From DATLLN01 sp963720885 (GTDB lineage Bacteria; Actinomycetota; Thermoleophilia; Gaiellales; JAICJC01): a stretch of DNA of 64,000 bases. Made by a program: the position numbers and the translations under genes. Under the pieces are notes generated by a model. It was not told the DNA's origin and did not search any database. It worked only from the letters and a program-made list of their open reading frames with translations. Shown piece by piece: positions 42,164 to 52,282 of this stretch; positions within the stretch are counted from its first letter, which is position 1; every line of letters starts with the position of its first letter. Location: positions 310,001 to 374,000 of the forward strand of contig CAVRGW010000006.1 in the NCBI GenBank assembly GCA_963720885.1. The letters run 5' to 3'.

Positions 42164-43540
42164 ATGGCTGCGACCGGCAGGGGTCGTACGTCACCGGGCG
42201 CCGGCACGGAGCGTTACGGTGACGCTGCGGCGGTTGACGCTGTCCAGCACGTCCGGACATCCCGCACACCGTTGCCACGGCGGCAGTCGACGCGTGCAGC
42301 GTGCGCCGGAATAGTCATAGGTGATGTCACGGCACTCATCTGTTCTGCGCTCATAGTGTCACAACTCGGCCCCTCGCCGCGAGGCGATCCGCTCGCCGCG
42401 ATCCTGCTTGGCGCGTGCGTGATAAGTGTCGCGCTGGCGCTCCTTTATCACGGAGACGACTCGCGTCCTACGCCGTCGCCCAATCACGCCGGAGCTGTCC
42501 TCCTCGCAATCACGTTCGGGGCATGGTTGGCTGTTGTCGGGACGGTCATCGCTGGTTGGTCGAGTGCCGACGCGGGAGCCCTGGTCGCTTGGTGGGGGCT
42601 TGCCATTCCGCTGGTGTTGGTGGTGCACGCTGCCGTCGCTGCCGCCTTCCCGCGTGCACTCGAGCGCGCGTTGATCGTCGGGTCGGGTGACGCCGCCAAA
42701 CTGCTCACTCGAAAGCTCGAGCGGCATTCCGAGTACCGGATCGATGTCACCGGCACCGTCAGCGTCGCATCGCTGGTGAACACGATGGACGTCCGCCTCG
42801 CCGACCGCGTGATCGTCGCCGCCGAACCGGCGGAGCGCGACGGAGCGCGAGAGCTTATCAGGCGGATCAGGCGTGCGGGGCTCCACGTCGATGTGGTGCC
42901 CGAGCTGTTGGAGCCCATCGGGCCGGGTGCCAGTATCGGACGCGTCGAAGGCCTGCCGATGATCCACCTCCCGGGCGGACGGCTGGCGCCGACCACCCGC
43001 GCGGTCAAGCGCGGCATCGACATCGTCGGCGCATCCATCGGCCTCATGCTGACGGCGCCGCTATTCGCGGTGATCGCCGTCGCGATCAAGCGCGACTCGC
43101 CAGGGCCCGTGTTGTTCCGGCAAACGCGCCTCGGCGAGGGCATGCGCGAGTTCACCAACCTCAAGTTCCGGACGATGCGCACGGACGCCTCGCAGGAACG
43201 CCACCGCGACTACATCAAGTCGACGATGACATCCGACGCGGCGCCCGAGTCGAGTGGTCTCTACAAGCTCGAGCGGGAGGACGAGATCACCCGCGTCGGC
43301 CACTGGCTGCGGCGCACCAGCCTGGACGAGCTGCCGGAGCTGTGGAACGTGCTGCGGGGTGACATGTCGCTCGTCGGTCCGCGCCCGTGCATCCCGTACG
43401 AGGTCGAGTTCTTCGAGCGCGAGCACCTCGACCGGTTCCTCGTGCCGGCGGGCATCACAGGGCTCTGGCAGGTAACCGCACGCGCCCGGTCGACCTTCGG
43501 CGAGGCGCTGGACATGGACGTCGAGTACGTCGACAGCTAG
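42164..43540 (+). CDS. exopolysaccharide sugar transferase (polyprenyl-phosphate glycosylphosphotransferase)
   Basis: The initiating enzyme of polymer assembly: it moves a sugar phosphate from a UDP sugar to undecaprenyl phosphate. Several N-terminal membrane segments, a central nucleotide-binding-like domain (RALIVGSGDAAKLLTRKLER), then the catalytic core: KRGIDIVGASIGLMLTAPLF, FRQTRLGEGMREFTNLKFRT, TSLDELPELWNVLRGDMSLV, GPRPCIPYE and GITGLWQVTAR. It ends at TAG 43540 in EYVDS, where relatives have Trp and about 20 more residues; those follow in frame after the stop. ATG 42164 follows GGAGGGG. Confidence 0.9.
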   Translation: MAATGRGRTSPGAGTERYGDAAAVDAVQHVRTSRTPLPRRQSTRAACAGIVIGDVTALICSALIVSQLGPSPRGDPLAAILLGACVISVALALLYHGDDSRPTPSPNHAGAVLLAITFGAWLAVVGTVIAGWSSADAGALVAWWGLAIPLVLVVHAAVAAAFPRALERALIVGSGDAAKLLTRKLERHSEYRIDVTGTVSVASLVNTMDVRLADRVIVAAEPAERDGARELIRRIRRAGLHVDVVPELLEPIGPGASIGRVEGLPMIHLPGGRLAPTTRAVKRGIDIVGASIGLMLTAPLFAVIAVAIKRDSPGPVLFRQTRLGEGMREFTNLKFRTMRTDASQERHRDYIKSTMTSDAAPESSGLYKLEREDEITRVGHWLRRTSLDELPELWNVLRGDMSLVGPRPCIPYEVEFFEREHLDRFLVPAGITGLWQVTARARSTFGEALDMDVEYVDS

Positions 43541-43610
43541 TCGCTCGGGCTCGATTGCCGGATCCTGCTGCGCACACCCATCCAGCTGCTGCGATTGACG
43601 GTCGACGGCG

Positions 43611-44664
43611 TGAGCGGCGACGTCCTCGATCTGGCCGTTGTCGGACTCGGCTACTGGGGGCCGAACCTCGTGCGTAGCCTGCACGATGTCCCCAACGCCC
43701 GAATCGCGCAGGTCTGCGACCGTGACCGCAACGCGCTGGAGCGGATCGCGCGCCGCTACCCGGCGTTGGCGACCACCACCAGCGTCGACGAGGTGCTGGA
43801 GGACAGCACGATCGACGCTGTGGTCATCGCCACGCCGGTGTCCACGCACTACGACCTGGCCATGGCGGGCCTCCGTGCGGGCAAGCATGTGCTTGTCGAG
43901 AAGCCGCTAGCCGCCTCACTGCGACAGTCGGTCGAGCTTGTGGACGAGGCACACGAGCGGGGATTGGTGCTGATGCCAGGGCACACCTTCCTCTACAGCC
44001 CGCCGGTGATGCTGGTGCATGATCTGATCGACGCGGGCGAGCTGGGCGACGTCTACTTCGTCTCGTCGAGCCGGGTCAACCTCGGCCTCCACCAGCCAGA
44101 CGTAAGCGTCATCTGGGATCTCGGCCCGCACGACTTCTCGATCCTGCGCTACTGGCTGGGTGAGCGCCCGTTGTACGGCGACGGCGATGGGACGCGAGTG
44201 CGTCGTGCCCGGTATCCCGGACGTGGCCTTCGTCAGCCTCGAGTACCCGTCCGGCGCGATCGCGCACGTCGAGCTGTCCTGGCTCGCGCCAAGCAAGCTG
44301 CGTCGGACGACCGTGGTCGGCTCGCAGAAGATGCTGGTCTACGACGACACCAGCTCGGAGCCGGTGCGGGTGTTCGACGCCGGCGCGTCGGTGCGCGACC
44401 CGCGCACGTTCGGCGAGTACCGGATGACGCTACCGCACCGGCGACATCGTGTCGCCCCGGGTGCAGCCAGTCGAGCCGTTGTACCTCGAGCTCCGAGACT
44501 TCTGCCACGCCGTGCAGACGGGTGCCGAGCCCCGTTCGGATGTGCAGGTTGGCCTCGATGTGGTTGTGACCATCGAGGCCGCTGTCCGATCGCTGAAGGG
44601 AGGTGGCAGCCCAGAGGCGGTGGAGGAGCCGCGCGTCCCGCTGGGCCGGACAGCATGGAGATGA
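43611..44664 (+). CDS. Gfo/Idh/MocA oxidoreductase (WbpB-like), two frameshifts
   Basis: About 350 residues. LAVVGLGYWGPNLVRSLHDV binds NAD; EKPLAASLRQSVELVDEAHE is the EKP motif with the catalytic Lys, and DLGPHDFSILRYWLGERP carries the conserved DxxxH. Frame is lost near 44170 and 44440, and the last part (VEPLYLELRDFCHAVQTGAE) ends at 44664. With the aminotransferase, acetyltransferase and epimerase at 52-55 kb it resembles the 3-dehydrogenase step of diacetamido-uronic acid synthesis. GTG 43611 is an internal codon of the same open frame that follows the sugar transferase. Confidence 0.85.
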
Positions 44665-45476
44665 TGACTCACGAGCCAACAGGACGGAGGAGCGCCTGGT
44701 CGTCCACCGACTCGGTGCGGCCTCTACGGATGGCGATCCTCGGTCTGCTCGTCATCCTGATCGTCGCCGTCGCCGGCATGGGCGCCTATATCTACGCGGG
44801 CGGCCAGCCGAAGGTCTATGGGGGTCAGTTCAAGACGGTGTACCAAAACGGCCAAGCTACGTCGGCCGACCAGATCCTGATCGGGATGCAGACTCAGAAG
44901 GCACTGGTGGAAAGCGCCGCGACGCTGCAACCGGTCGCTGACCAGTATCAGATGTCGCTCCAGACGCTGACCGACCGGGTCTCGGCGTCGGTCGACGGCA
45001 CCAGCAATGTGCTGACAGTGACTGTCTCCGACCCCGATGCGACGCGAGCGAGCGGCATCGCGCGCGCGGTCGCGGCCAGTTACATGAAGCAGTCGTCGAG
45101 TCAGAACTCGACGCAGACGTCCCAGGTCAGGGCGGTGATCCAGCGCAAGATCGTCCGCCTGACAGCGCAGCTGCGCCGGCTGGAGGACGCGGCGGCGACC
45201 GATCCGACGCTGACCCTGACGCCGACCGGGCAGAGCCAGATGCTCGCGCAGACCCAGGCGCTGCTCGGCCGGATCGGCGCGCTGGAGGACCAGCTGACGC
45301 AGCTCGACGTCCAGAACGCAACCGGGCCGCGGTCGGAGATCATCACGCCTGCCCATCTGCTGGCCGATCCGCTGGAGCCGCAGCCGATGCGCACGGCGGT
45401 GGTGGCGGTGATCGCCGGCATCGTGCTGGCCGGGCTGGTGGTGCTGGTCGCATCCAGGCCCCGGCGGGACGCGTGA
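44661..45476 (+). CDS. Wzz-like chain-length determinant/capsular polysaccharide protein
   Basis: About 271 residues. One N-terminal membrane segment (MAILGLLVILIVAVAGMGAY), a periplasmic-type helical domain with SSSQNSTQTSQVRAVIQRKI and a second membrane segment near the C-terminus (VVAVIAGIVLAGLVVLVASR). This is the Wzz topology without a kinase domain. ATG 44661 overlaps the preceding stop; a start at 44655 is possible. It would control polymer length together with the polymerase at 49835. Confidence 0.78.
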   Translation: MMTHEPTGRRSAWSSTDSVRPLRMAILGLLVILIVAVAGMGAYIYAGGQPKVYGGQFKTVYQNGQATSADQILIGMQTQKALVESAATLQPVADQYQMSLQTLTDRVSASVDGTSNVLTVTVSDPDATRASGIARAVAASYMKQSSSQNSTQTSQVRAVIQRKIVRLTAQLRRLEDAAATDPTLTLTPTGQSQMLAQTQALLGRIGALEDQLTQLDVQNATGPRSEIITPAHLLADPLEPQPMRTAVVAVIAGIVLAGLVVLVASRPRRDA

Positions 45477-47131
45477 CCGGCGAGGCGAGACGCGCCGGGC
45501 AAGCTCACACGGACGCCGGTGCGGAGTTCGAAGGCGTCACGGGCAACGCCGTCTCGGTGGCGGCGTGGACCGTCGTCAGCCGGGTCGCAGGGCTCGCGAA
45601 GCTCGCGGCGATCGCGGCCGTGCTCGGTCCGACGTACCTGGGCAACACATACCAGGCGACGAACCTGATCCCGAACACGGTCTACGAGCTGCTGACCGGA
45701 TCGCTGTTTGCCAGCCTGCTCGTGCCGCCGCTCGTCGCGCACATGGACAACGGCGGCAAGGCGCGCGCGGCGCAAACCGCAGGCGGGGTGCTGACGCTGG
45801 TGATCGGGGGGCTCTCTCTGCTCGGGCTCCTGGTCGTGATCAGCGGACCGCTCCTGTTGCGGGTGCTCACCCTGGGCGTCGACAGCCCTCAGGCGGTCAC
45901 CGACGAGTTGCGGGTGGGATGGATCCTGATCGCGCTGTTCATGCCGCAGGTCGTGCTCTACGGGATCGCCGGCGTCGGGGCTGCCGCGCAGAACAGCTGC
46001 GGGCGGTTCGCGCTGGCGGCGGCGGCGCCCGCACTGGAGAGCGTCGGCATGATCGCCACTCTGACAGCGGCTGCAGTGATCTATGGCACCGACGTCTCGC
46101 TTGCCACGATCACGATGCCCGAGCTGATCCTGCTCGGCGTCGGCACGACCGCGTCGGTCGGCCTGCACGCGGGCATGCAGTGGTTCGGGGCGCGCCGGTG
46201 CGGCTTGTCGCTGATCCCCCGCGCCGGCTGGCGCGACCCGGAGGCGATGCTGATCGCCAGACGCGCTGTGCCCTCGCTCGGCTACGCGGGCCTGAACGCC
46301 CTACGGACGTTCGGGGCGCTGGTCGTCTCGAGCTCCGTTGCCGGCGGCGTGGTCGCGTTCCAGCTCGCGCTCAGCTTCTACTACCTACCGGTGGCGATCG
46401 GCGCTCGGCCAGTGTCGACCGCGCTGCTGCCGCGGCTGGCTCGGCTCTTCAACCACCGGGCTCTCCATGATTTCGGGACGGAGCTGGGCCGTGGCCTCCA
46501 GCTCATCTTCTTCCTGACGTTCCCGATCGCCGTGTTCTACGCCGCACTGAGTGGGCCGATCGCCGACGCCGTGCTGATCGGGCACCACGCCCAGGAAGGC
46601 GCCGCGTTGGTCGCCGTCTCGCTCGCCGCACTCGCACCGGGCGTGATCGGCGAGTCGAGCTTCGTCCTCTCGACGCAGGCGTGCTACGCCACGTACGACC
46701 CGGTGACGCCGTTCCGGGCGATGATCCTGCGCACCACCGTCTCCGTCGCCGGCATGGGAGTCGCCCTCGTCCTCGGCGGCCCCCTGGCCGTGCTGGCGGC
46801 GCTCGGGTTGGCGATGTCTGCCGGCAACCTGCTCAGCGCCTGGCGCCTGCACCGGCAGATCTCCGGGCGGCTTGGCGAGACAACGCCGGGATTGGCCGCT
46901 GCGATCGTGCGCGACATCACTGCCTCGGCCGCAATGGCCGCTGCGGCGTGGGTCGTGGCCATCGCCCTGGTCTCGGCGATCCCCGGTGAGGTTGGCCAGC
47001 TGACCGCGGTACTGGGCGCCGTGCCGGTCGGCGGCGTGGTGTTCATCATCAGCCAGCGGGCACTCAACTGCCCAGAGCTCGTCCTGCTGCGGGGCACGCT
47101 CAGGCAGATCCGATTGGGGAGCAGTACGTGA
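45473..47131 (+). CDS. MurJ/MOP-type lipid-linked oligosaccharide flippase
   Basis: A 552-residue protein with 13 to 14 hydrophobic segments. LGPTYLGNTYQATNLIPNTV near the N-terminus and ARPVSTALLPRLARL in the middle are typical of the MurJ/MviN family. In this operon it would flip the finished polymer repeat unit. GTG 45473 overlaps the previous stop. Confidence 0.85.
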   Translation: MTGEARRAGQAHTDAGAEFEGVTGNAVSVAAWTVVSRVAGLAKLAAIAAVLGPTYLGNTYQATNLIPNTVYELLTGSLFASLLVPPLVAHMDNGGKARAAQTAGGVLTLVIGGLSLLGLLVVISGPLLLRVLTLGVDSPQAVTDELRVGWILIALFMPQVVLYGIAGVGAAAQNSCGRFALAAAAPALESVGMIATLTAAAVIYGTDVSLATITMPELILLGVGTTASVGLHAGMQWFGARRCGLSLIPRAGWRDPEAMLIARRAVPSLGYAGLNALRTFGALVVSSSVAGGVVAFQLALSFYYLPVAIGARPVSTALLPRLARLFNHRALHDFGTELGRGLQLIFFLTFPIAVFYAALSGPIADAVLIGHHAQEGAALVAVSLAALAPGVIGESSFVLSTQACYATYDPVTPFRAMILRTTVSVAGMGVALVLGGPLAVLAALGLAMSAGNLLSAWRLHRQISGRLGETTPGLAAAIVRDITASAAMAAAAWVVAIALVSAIPGEVGQLTAVLGAVPVGGVVFIISQRALNCPELVLLRGTLRQIRLGSST

Positions 47132-48483
47132 GGCGCTCGGCGGTTTATCCCCATATCCTCGGGATGCTGACGACGACGGCCGTCGAGCCGCTGATTCGGG
47201 CGCCCTACCTGACCGTCGCGGCCTGGTTGCGGCGGTTCGAGGCCTGGCCCGACGAACGGCGGGCGGCGTGGCAGCAGCAGCGGCTGGCGGAGGTGCTCCG
47301 CGATGCCGCCGGTTCGGTGCCGTTCTATCGTCAGCTGCTCCCGGCCGGAGCTCATGGCGTCAGCCTGTCCGACCTGCCGGTCGTCGACAAGCGCCAGATC
47401 CGTGACTCTATGGACGACTTCCGGTCAGAGGGTTGGGAGCACACGCCTCACGTCTGCAAGTCCACCGGGGGCACGACCGGTGATGCGTGGCAGTATGAAC
47501 TTGACCGGCGCGCTTGGACTCACGTGCGGGGTGCCCAGATCCATCTCTGGGAGCGCACCGGCTACCGCTACGGCGACCGGATCGTCCTGCTCGGCACGCC
47601 CCCGTCGCTGCTAGGCGGCGGCTCGAGGGTCGGATCCCGCCTGCGAACGACGCTCGAGCATCGCATCTACTCGGCGGCAGGCATCGAGGTCGACCATCTC
47701 TCAAGCCTGGAGCGCGCCCGCACGGCGGTCGAGGCCGACGGTGTCGTCTGGTACGGCTACGCCAGCATGATCGCCACCATGGCCGAAGCCGTCCTCGACG
47801 ACGGCATCCGGCTGAACGGCCCGACCGCGGTGATCACGACCTCCGAGCCGCTACATCCGGTCTGGAGGCGCCGGATCGCTGATGCGTTCGGGGCACCCGT
47901 CTACGACGAGTACGGCTGCAACGACGGCGGGGTCATCGCGCTGACCTGCCCCCGCGGACGCTTCCACATCGCCGAGAACGTCTCGCTCGTCGAGGTCGTG
48001 GAGGGCGACTCGCCGTGCTCGCCGGGCGTCGAGGGCGACATCGTGGTGACGAATCTCCATGCTCGGGTACTGCCCTTCCTGCGATACCGGATCGGCGACC
48101 GCGGCGTGCTCGCCGCGACGCCGTGCCCATGCGGCCGCGCCGGGGCGACCCTGGAGAGCGTGAACGGCCGGGTCGGCGACCGCCTGGTGTTGCCGAACGG
48201 CATCCAGCTCTCCTACGTGAACTTCACGACCATTTTCTGGGGTACGCCGCACGTTCGCCGCTGGCAGATCGTCCAGGATGCGATCGACCGGGTCACCGTG
48301 AGGCTGGAGACCGAGCCGGGGTTCACCACCCGGGAGGCCGAGCAGATCCGCCAGGCGATCAGGACGCGGAGCCGCGGCCAGCTCGAGGTTGACATCAGGG
48401 TGGGCGAGCCGATCGAGCGCACCGACGCGGGCAAGCAGCGCGTCGTGATCAACCGGCTGACACAGGTGGGCGGAGCGACGTGA
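47128..48483 (+). CDS. CapK-like (phenylacetate-CoA ligase-related) protein, first copy
   Basis: A 451-residue adenylate-forming-fold protein. The N-terminal FYRQLLPAG region, the CKSTGGTTGDAWQYELDRRA nucleotide motif, YGYASMIATMAEAV, TTSEPLHPVWRRRIADAF, YDEYGCNDGGVIALTC and LRYRIGDRGVLA are diagnostic. Members in polysaccharide loci are thought to modify or activate polymer parts, without a proven reaction. A CPCGRAG cysteine pair is conserved. It overlaps its neighbours by 4 bp at both ends. Confidence 0.85.
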   Translation: MRRSAVYPHILGMLTTTAVEPLIRAPYLTVAAWLRRFEAWPDERRAAWQQQRLAEVLRDAAGSVPFYRQLLPAGAHGVSLSDLPVVDKRQIRDSMDDFRSEGWEHTPHVCKSTGGTTGDAWQYELDRRAWTHVRGAQIHLWERTGYRYGDRIVLLGTPPSLLGGGSRVGSRLRTTLEHRIYSAAGIEVDHLSSLERARTAVEADGVVWYGYASMIATMAEAVLDDGIRLNGPTAVITTSEPLHPVWRRRIADAFGAPVYDEYGCNDGGVIALTCPRGRFHIAENVSLVEVVEGDSPCSPGVEGDIVVTNLHARVLPFLRYRIGDRGVLAATPCPCGRAGATLESVNGRVGDRLVLPNGIQLSYVNFTTIFWGTPHVRRWQIVQDAIDRVTVRLETEPGFTTREAEQIRQAIRTRSRGQLEVDIRVGEPIERTDAGKQRVVINRLTQVGGAT

Positions 48484-49831
48484 GGCGCTCGTCATCGGCG
48501 TACCCGCACGTGCTCGGGATGCTCACGCTGACCGCAGTCGAACCGTTAATCGGCGCACCGTACCTCTCGGTCGCGAACTGGCTTCGCAGTTTCGATGCCT
48601 GGCCAGCTGAGCGGCGCGCCGTCTGGCAGCGCCGCCGGCTGGACGACGTGATCGAGCGGGCCGCAGCGCGTGTTCCCTTCTACCGGTCGCTGCTCAGTGG
48701 CCGACGGGCCGGCATCGAGCTGACCGACCTGCCGGTGGTCGACAAGGTTCGGATGCGCGCCGATCCGGCGGCCTTCAGGTCGGCCGACTGGGAGCAGATG
48801 ACCTTTGTCCGTAAGGCGACAGCCGGGACGACAGGCGACCGTGGCAGTACGAACTCGACCGGCGCGCCTGGGCGCACATCCGGGGTGCCCAGCTGCACCT
48901 CTGGGAGCAGACGGGGTACCGCTATGGCGACCGGATTGTCGTCCTGGGCACGCCGCCGTCCCTCGTGGCCGGCGGCACCCGGTTTGCTGGGCGTCTTCGC
49001 GCGAAGCTCGAGCGCCGGGTGTACTCGGCGGCCGGGATCCGGGTCGACCACTCGGCGAGCTTCGATCGGGCGCGGCGGGCCGTCGCCGCCGACGGCATGG
49101 TCTGGTATGGGTACGCAAGCATGGTCGCCGCGATGGCCCAGGCGGTGCTCGACGAGGGTTCCCGCCTGTGCGGCCCAACCGCGATCATCACCACTTCCGA
49201 GCCGCTGCAGCCGGCATGGCGGGCGCAGATCGAGCAGGCGTTCGCGGCGCCGGTGTACGACGAGTACGGATGCAACGACGGCGAAATCATCGCGCTGACC
49301 TGTCCCCGCGGACGCTTCCATCTCGCCGAGAACGTCTCGCTCGTCGAGATCCTGGACGGCGACCGGACATGCCCCCCCGGCGTCGAGGGCGACATCGTCG
49401 TCACCAACCTTCATGCGCACGTGCTGCCGTTTCTCCGCTACCGAATCGGCGACCGCGGCGTGCTGGGCGACCGGCCCTGCCCCTGCGGCCGGCTCGGTCA
49501 GGTGCTCGAGCGGCTGACGGGGAGGACCGGCGAGAGCCTCAGCCTGCCGGACGGCGGCAGCATCTCGTACGTCACCTTCGGGCCGATCTTCTGGGAGACA
49601 CCGCATATCCGGCGGTGGCAGATCGTCCAGGAGGTGGTCGACCGGGTGACAGTCAGGCTGGACGTGGAGGACGGGTTCACCGAGGCAGAAGCTGAGGTCA
49701 TCCGCGCCGGCATCCGCGCGCGGAGCGGCGGCCAGCTCGCGGTCGACATCAGGCTCGACGATCCGATCGTACGAACCGGCGGCGGCAAACAGCGCGTGGT
49801 CATCAACAGCCTGCAGCAGGTGGGCCCGTGA
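48480..49831 (+). CDS. CapK-like protein, second copy, one frameshift
   Basis: A tandem paralogue of the preceding gene; the openings are nearly the same (SSAYPHVLGMLTLTAVEPLI) and so are all later motifs (YDEYGCNDGEIIALTC, CPCGRLG). The frame breaks near 48840 inside the GTTGD nucleotide motif and resumes with WQYELDRRAWAHIRGAQLHL. Joined length about 450 residues. The two copies are clearly diverged, so the duplication is not recent. Confidence 0.84.
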
Positions 49832-49834
49832 CTG

Positions 49835-51266
49835 GTGCTGAACGGAAAGGGCCCGGACTACCGCCTCCGCCGCGACCCCGCGATCTGGACCGGTGTGGCA
49901 GCGCTCTGCGCCGCAGCGCTGATGGCTCCCGTGGTCACCGCATCACCGGACGTTGCAGCCGCGGGAATCATCGCAGTCGCGCTGGCGGCGGCAGTCGCCG
50001 TTCATCCGCCACTCGCCGCCTACTCCGTGCTTGCGCTGACGCCGCTGATCGCCGGTCTCAACCGAGGCGCAGCGATCCCCGTGCTGCGGCCGAACGAGGC
50101 GCTGGTCGCGGTGGTGGCCGCTGGGCTGCTCAGCCGCGTCATGCTCCTGGGCATCGCCGGGCGCCCGATCCGGATCCGGTTCGGGCGCATCGACGCCGGG
50201 ATCATGGCACTGGCGATCGCGGGTTCGGTGCTGCCCCTGCTCTGGATGCAGGCCCGGGGCGTCGGTGCCACCCAGGACGACATCTTCTACGCGCTGGTCG
50301 TCTGGAAGTACTACGCCGTATTCCTCGTCGTGCGGGCCAGCGTCTCGCGGACGTCCGAGGTGGCGACCTGCCTATGGCTCTCGCTGGCTGCCGGGTGTGT
50401 CGTCGCCGTCGTCGGCATCCTCCAGTCGCTCAGCCTGTTCGGCGTCCCGGGGATGCTGGAGAGCCTCTACAACCCGACCGACCAGGCGGCGGCCGTCGAG
50501 AACATGCGTGGGTCGTCGACGCTGGCCGCGCCGCAGGCGGTCGCGGATGTGATGACCTTCAACCTGGCGATCGCCGCCGGACTGCTACTCCGAGGGTCGC
50601 ACCGCGTGATGCTGGGCGGGGTGTCCGTGATCCTCGTCTTCGGGGCTCTCGCCTCCGGACAGTTCTCCGGCGCGATCGGCCTCGTGGTGGGAGTAATTGC
50701 GTTCGGCCTGATCGCCGGCCGGTTGGGGGCCGTGATACTCGCTTTTCTGCCCAGCGGCGCTGGTCGCGCTGATCGCGCTTCGGCCCGTCGTCGATCGGCG
50801 TCTCTCGGGCTTCAACGACGCCAGCGGCCTGCCGTCGAGCTGGGTCGACCGGTATCACAACCTGACGACCTACTTCTGGCCTCAGATCGAGTCGGGCTGG
50901 AACTGGCTGCTCGGTGTGCAGCCGGCCGCCCGCATCGCCGGCCCCAGTGGCACCGGGCGCGTCTACATCTACATCGAAAGCGGCTACGTATGGCTGCTCT
51001 GGAGCGGGGGCCTCGTGATGTTCGCTGCGTTCGCGTTCTTCGCCTGGACGGCCCTCCGGGAGGTAGCCCGGATTGCGCGGGCGCGCGGGGATGCCGTCGG
51101 CGTGGCCGCGATGGCGAGTTTCACGGCGCTGGTGACGATGGTCGTGCTCATGGCGTTCGACCCGCACCTCACACTGCGCGGGTCGGCCGACCTCAGCTTC
51201 GCGCTGCTGGCCTTGGCGGTGTCAGCCGCCGTCCCCGTCCGGCGCGTCCGGACGCCTGCTCGGTAA
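49835..51266 (+). CDS. O-antigen ligase/Wzy-type polymerase, one frameshift
   Basis: About 477 residues with 10 or more hydrophobic segments and a large extracellular loop (YNPTDQAAAVENMRGSSTLA), as in Wzy/WaaL proteins. The frame shifts near 50755; the second half has WVDRYHNLTTYFWPQIESGW and IYIESGYVWLLWSGGLVMFA, the latter the common family motif (GxxxxxxxxG with ESxY). GTG 49835 is 3 bp past the CapK stop. Its end overlaps the convergent DUF354 gene by 74 bp. Confidence 0.82.
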
Positions 51267-52282
51267 CCGCTTCGACGAACAGCTCGAGCAGCCCATCCGA
51301 GCGGCGTCGCAGTGTTTCGAGGTCGAGATCCCGGCGGGGCCTTGTGCGCACCGGAACTACCTGCGAAGCGTGCGTCAGCCGTTGCAGCTTCCCCTGCCCC
51401 TCGAGCCAGGCGTCGACGGTCGGTGGCTCGCCGGCGAACGCCGTAAATGTCGGAACTCCGAGCAGCGCGGCTTCGCGCGTCATCGTGCCGCCGGCGCCAA
51501 TCACAAGATCGGCCGCAGCCATCAGCGATCGCGAGTCGACCGCATGCTCGGGCACGATCAGCCGTCCGCCGCCGAGCTCGTAGAGCATCGCCCGCTGCTC
51601 GGGATGGCGTGGCAGCACGACGCAGCAGACATCGGGCTGCTGCGAGAGCAGTTCGAGCGTGTCCGCGAACAGGCTGTTCTCGAACTGGTGGTACATCGCC
51701 CGCGTCGGCGCCGTCCGTGCGACGACCAGCCGCTGACCTTGCGACTGGCGCACGCCGAGGGCCTCGCACACACCAGGGTCCGGTGAGAAGTCACCGAGGT
51801 AGAGCTCTTCCTTGAGGCCGTCGTAGAAGCGCGTCTTCCGCGGGCCGGCCCCCTGGCGCACGACCTTCGATCCGCGGAGCGCCTCCGGGAGCAACACGAG
51901 CGTCGCCAGCCGGAACGCCACGTGGTTGGCCGGCTGGTGCTCGTAGTCCATGGCCGTGACGACCCGCATCCGCATCGACCGAGCCGCCACGATCTGTGCG
52001 TATGAGTTGTGCGACACAGCGACGTCGGGCCGCTCGGTCTGCGCCCACCGGCGCAGCGCCCGCACGCGGTCGGTCAGCACCGCGGCCTTGGCCCGGCGAC
52101 CGCTCGGGCTCTCGCCGCCGATGATGACCGCCCCCGACCAGGTTCGCAGCCGCGAGCTCCACCGTCTGGGCGTTGTCTCGCGCGGTGACGCGAACCTCGT
52201 GGCCGGCAGCCTCGAGCCGCCGGCTGATCGGCGCGAACAGCAGGGCGTGCGGCGAGTTAGACAGATCGATCCAGACCTTCAT
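51193..52282 (-). CDS. DUF354-family protein (glycosyltransferase/epimerase-like fold), one frameshift
   Basis: About 363 residues. MKVWIDLSNSPHALLFAPIS is the DUF354 opening; SHNSYAQIVAARSMRMRVVT and VIGAGGTMTREAALLGVPTF give the GT-B-like UDP-sugar site. The frame shifts near 52130. It may be a glycosyltransferase of the polymer, the only candidate in the minus operon. ATG 52282 overlaps the epimerase stop. Confidence 0.78.
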
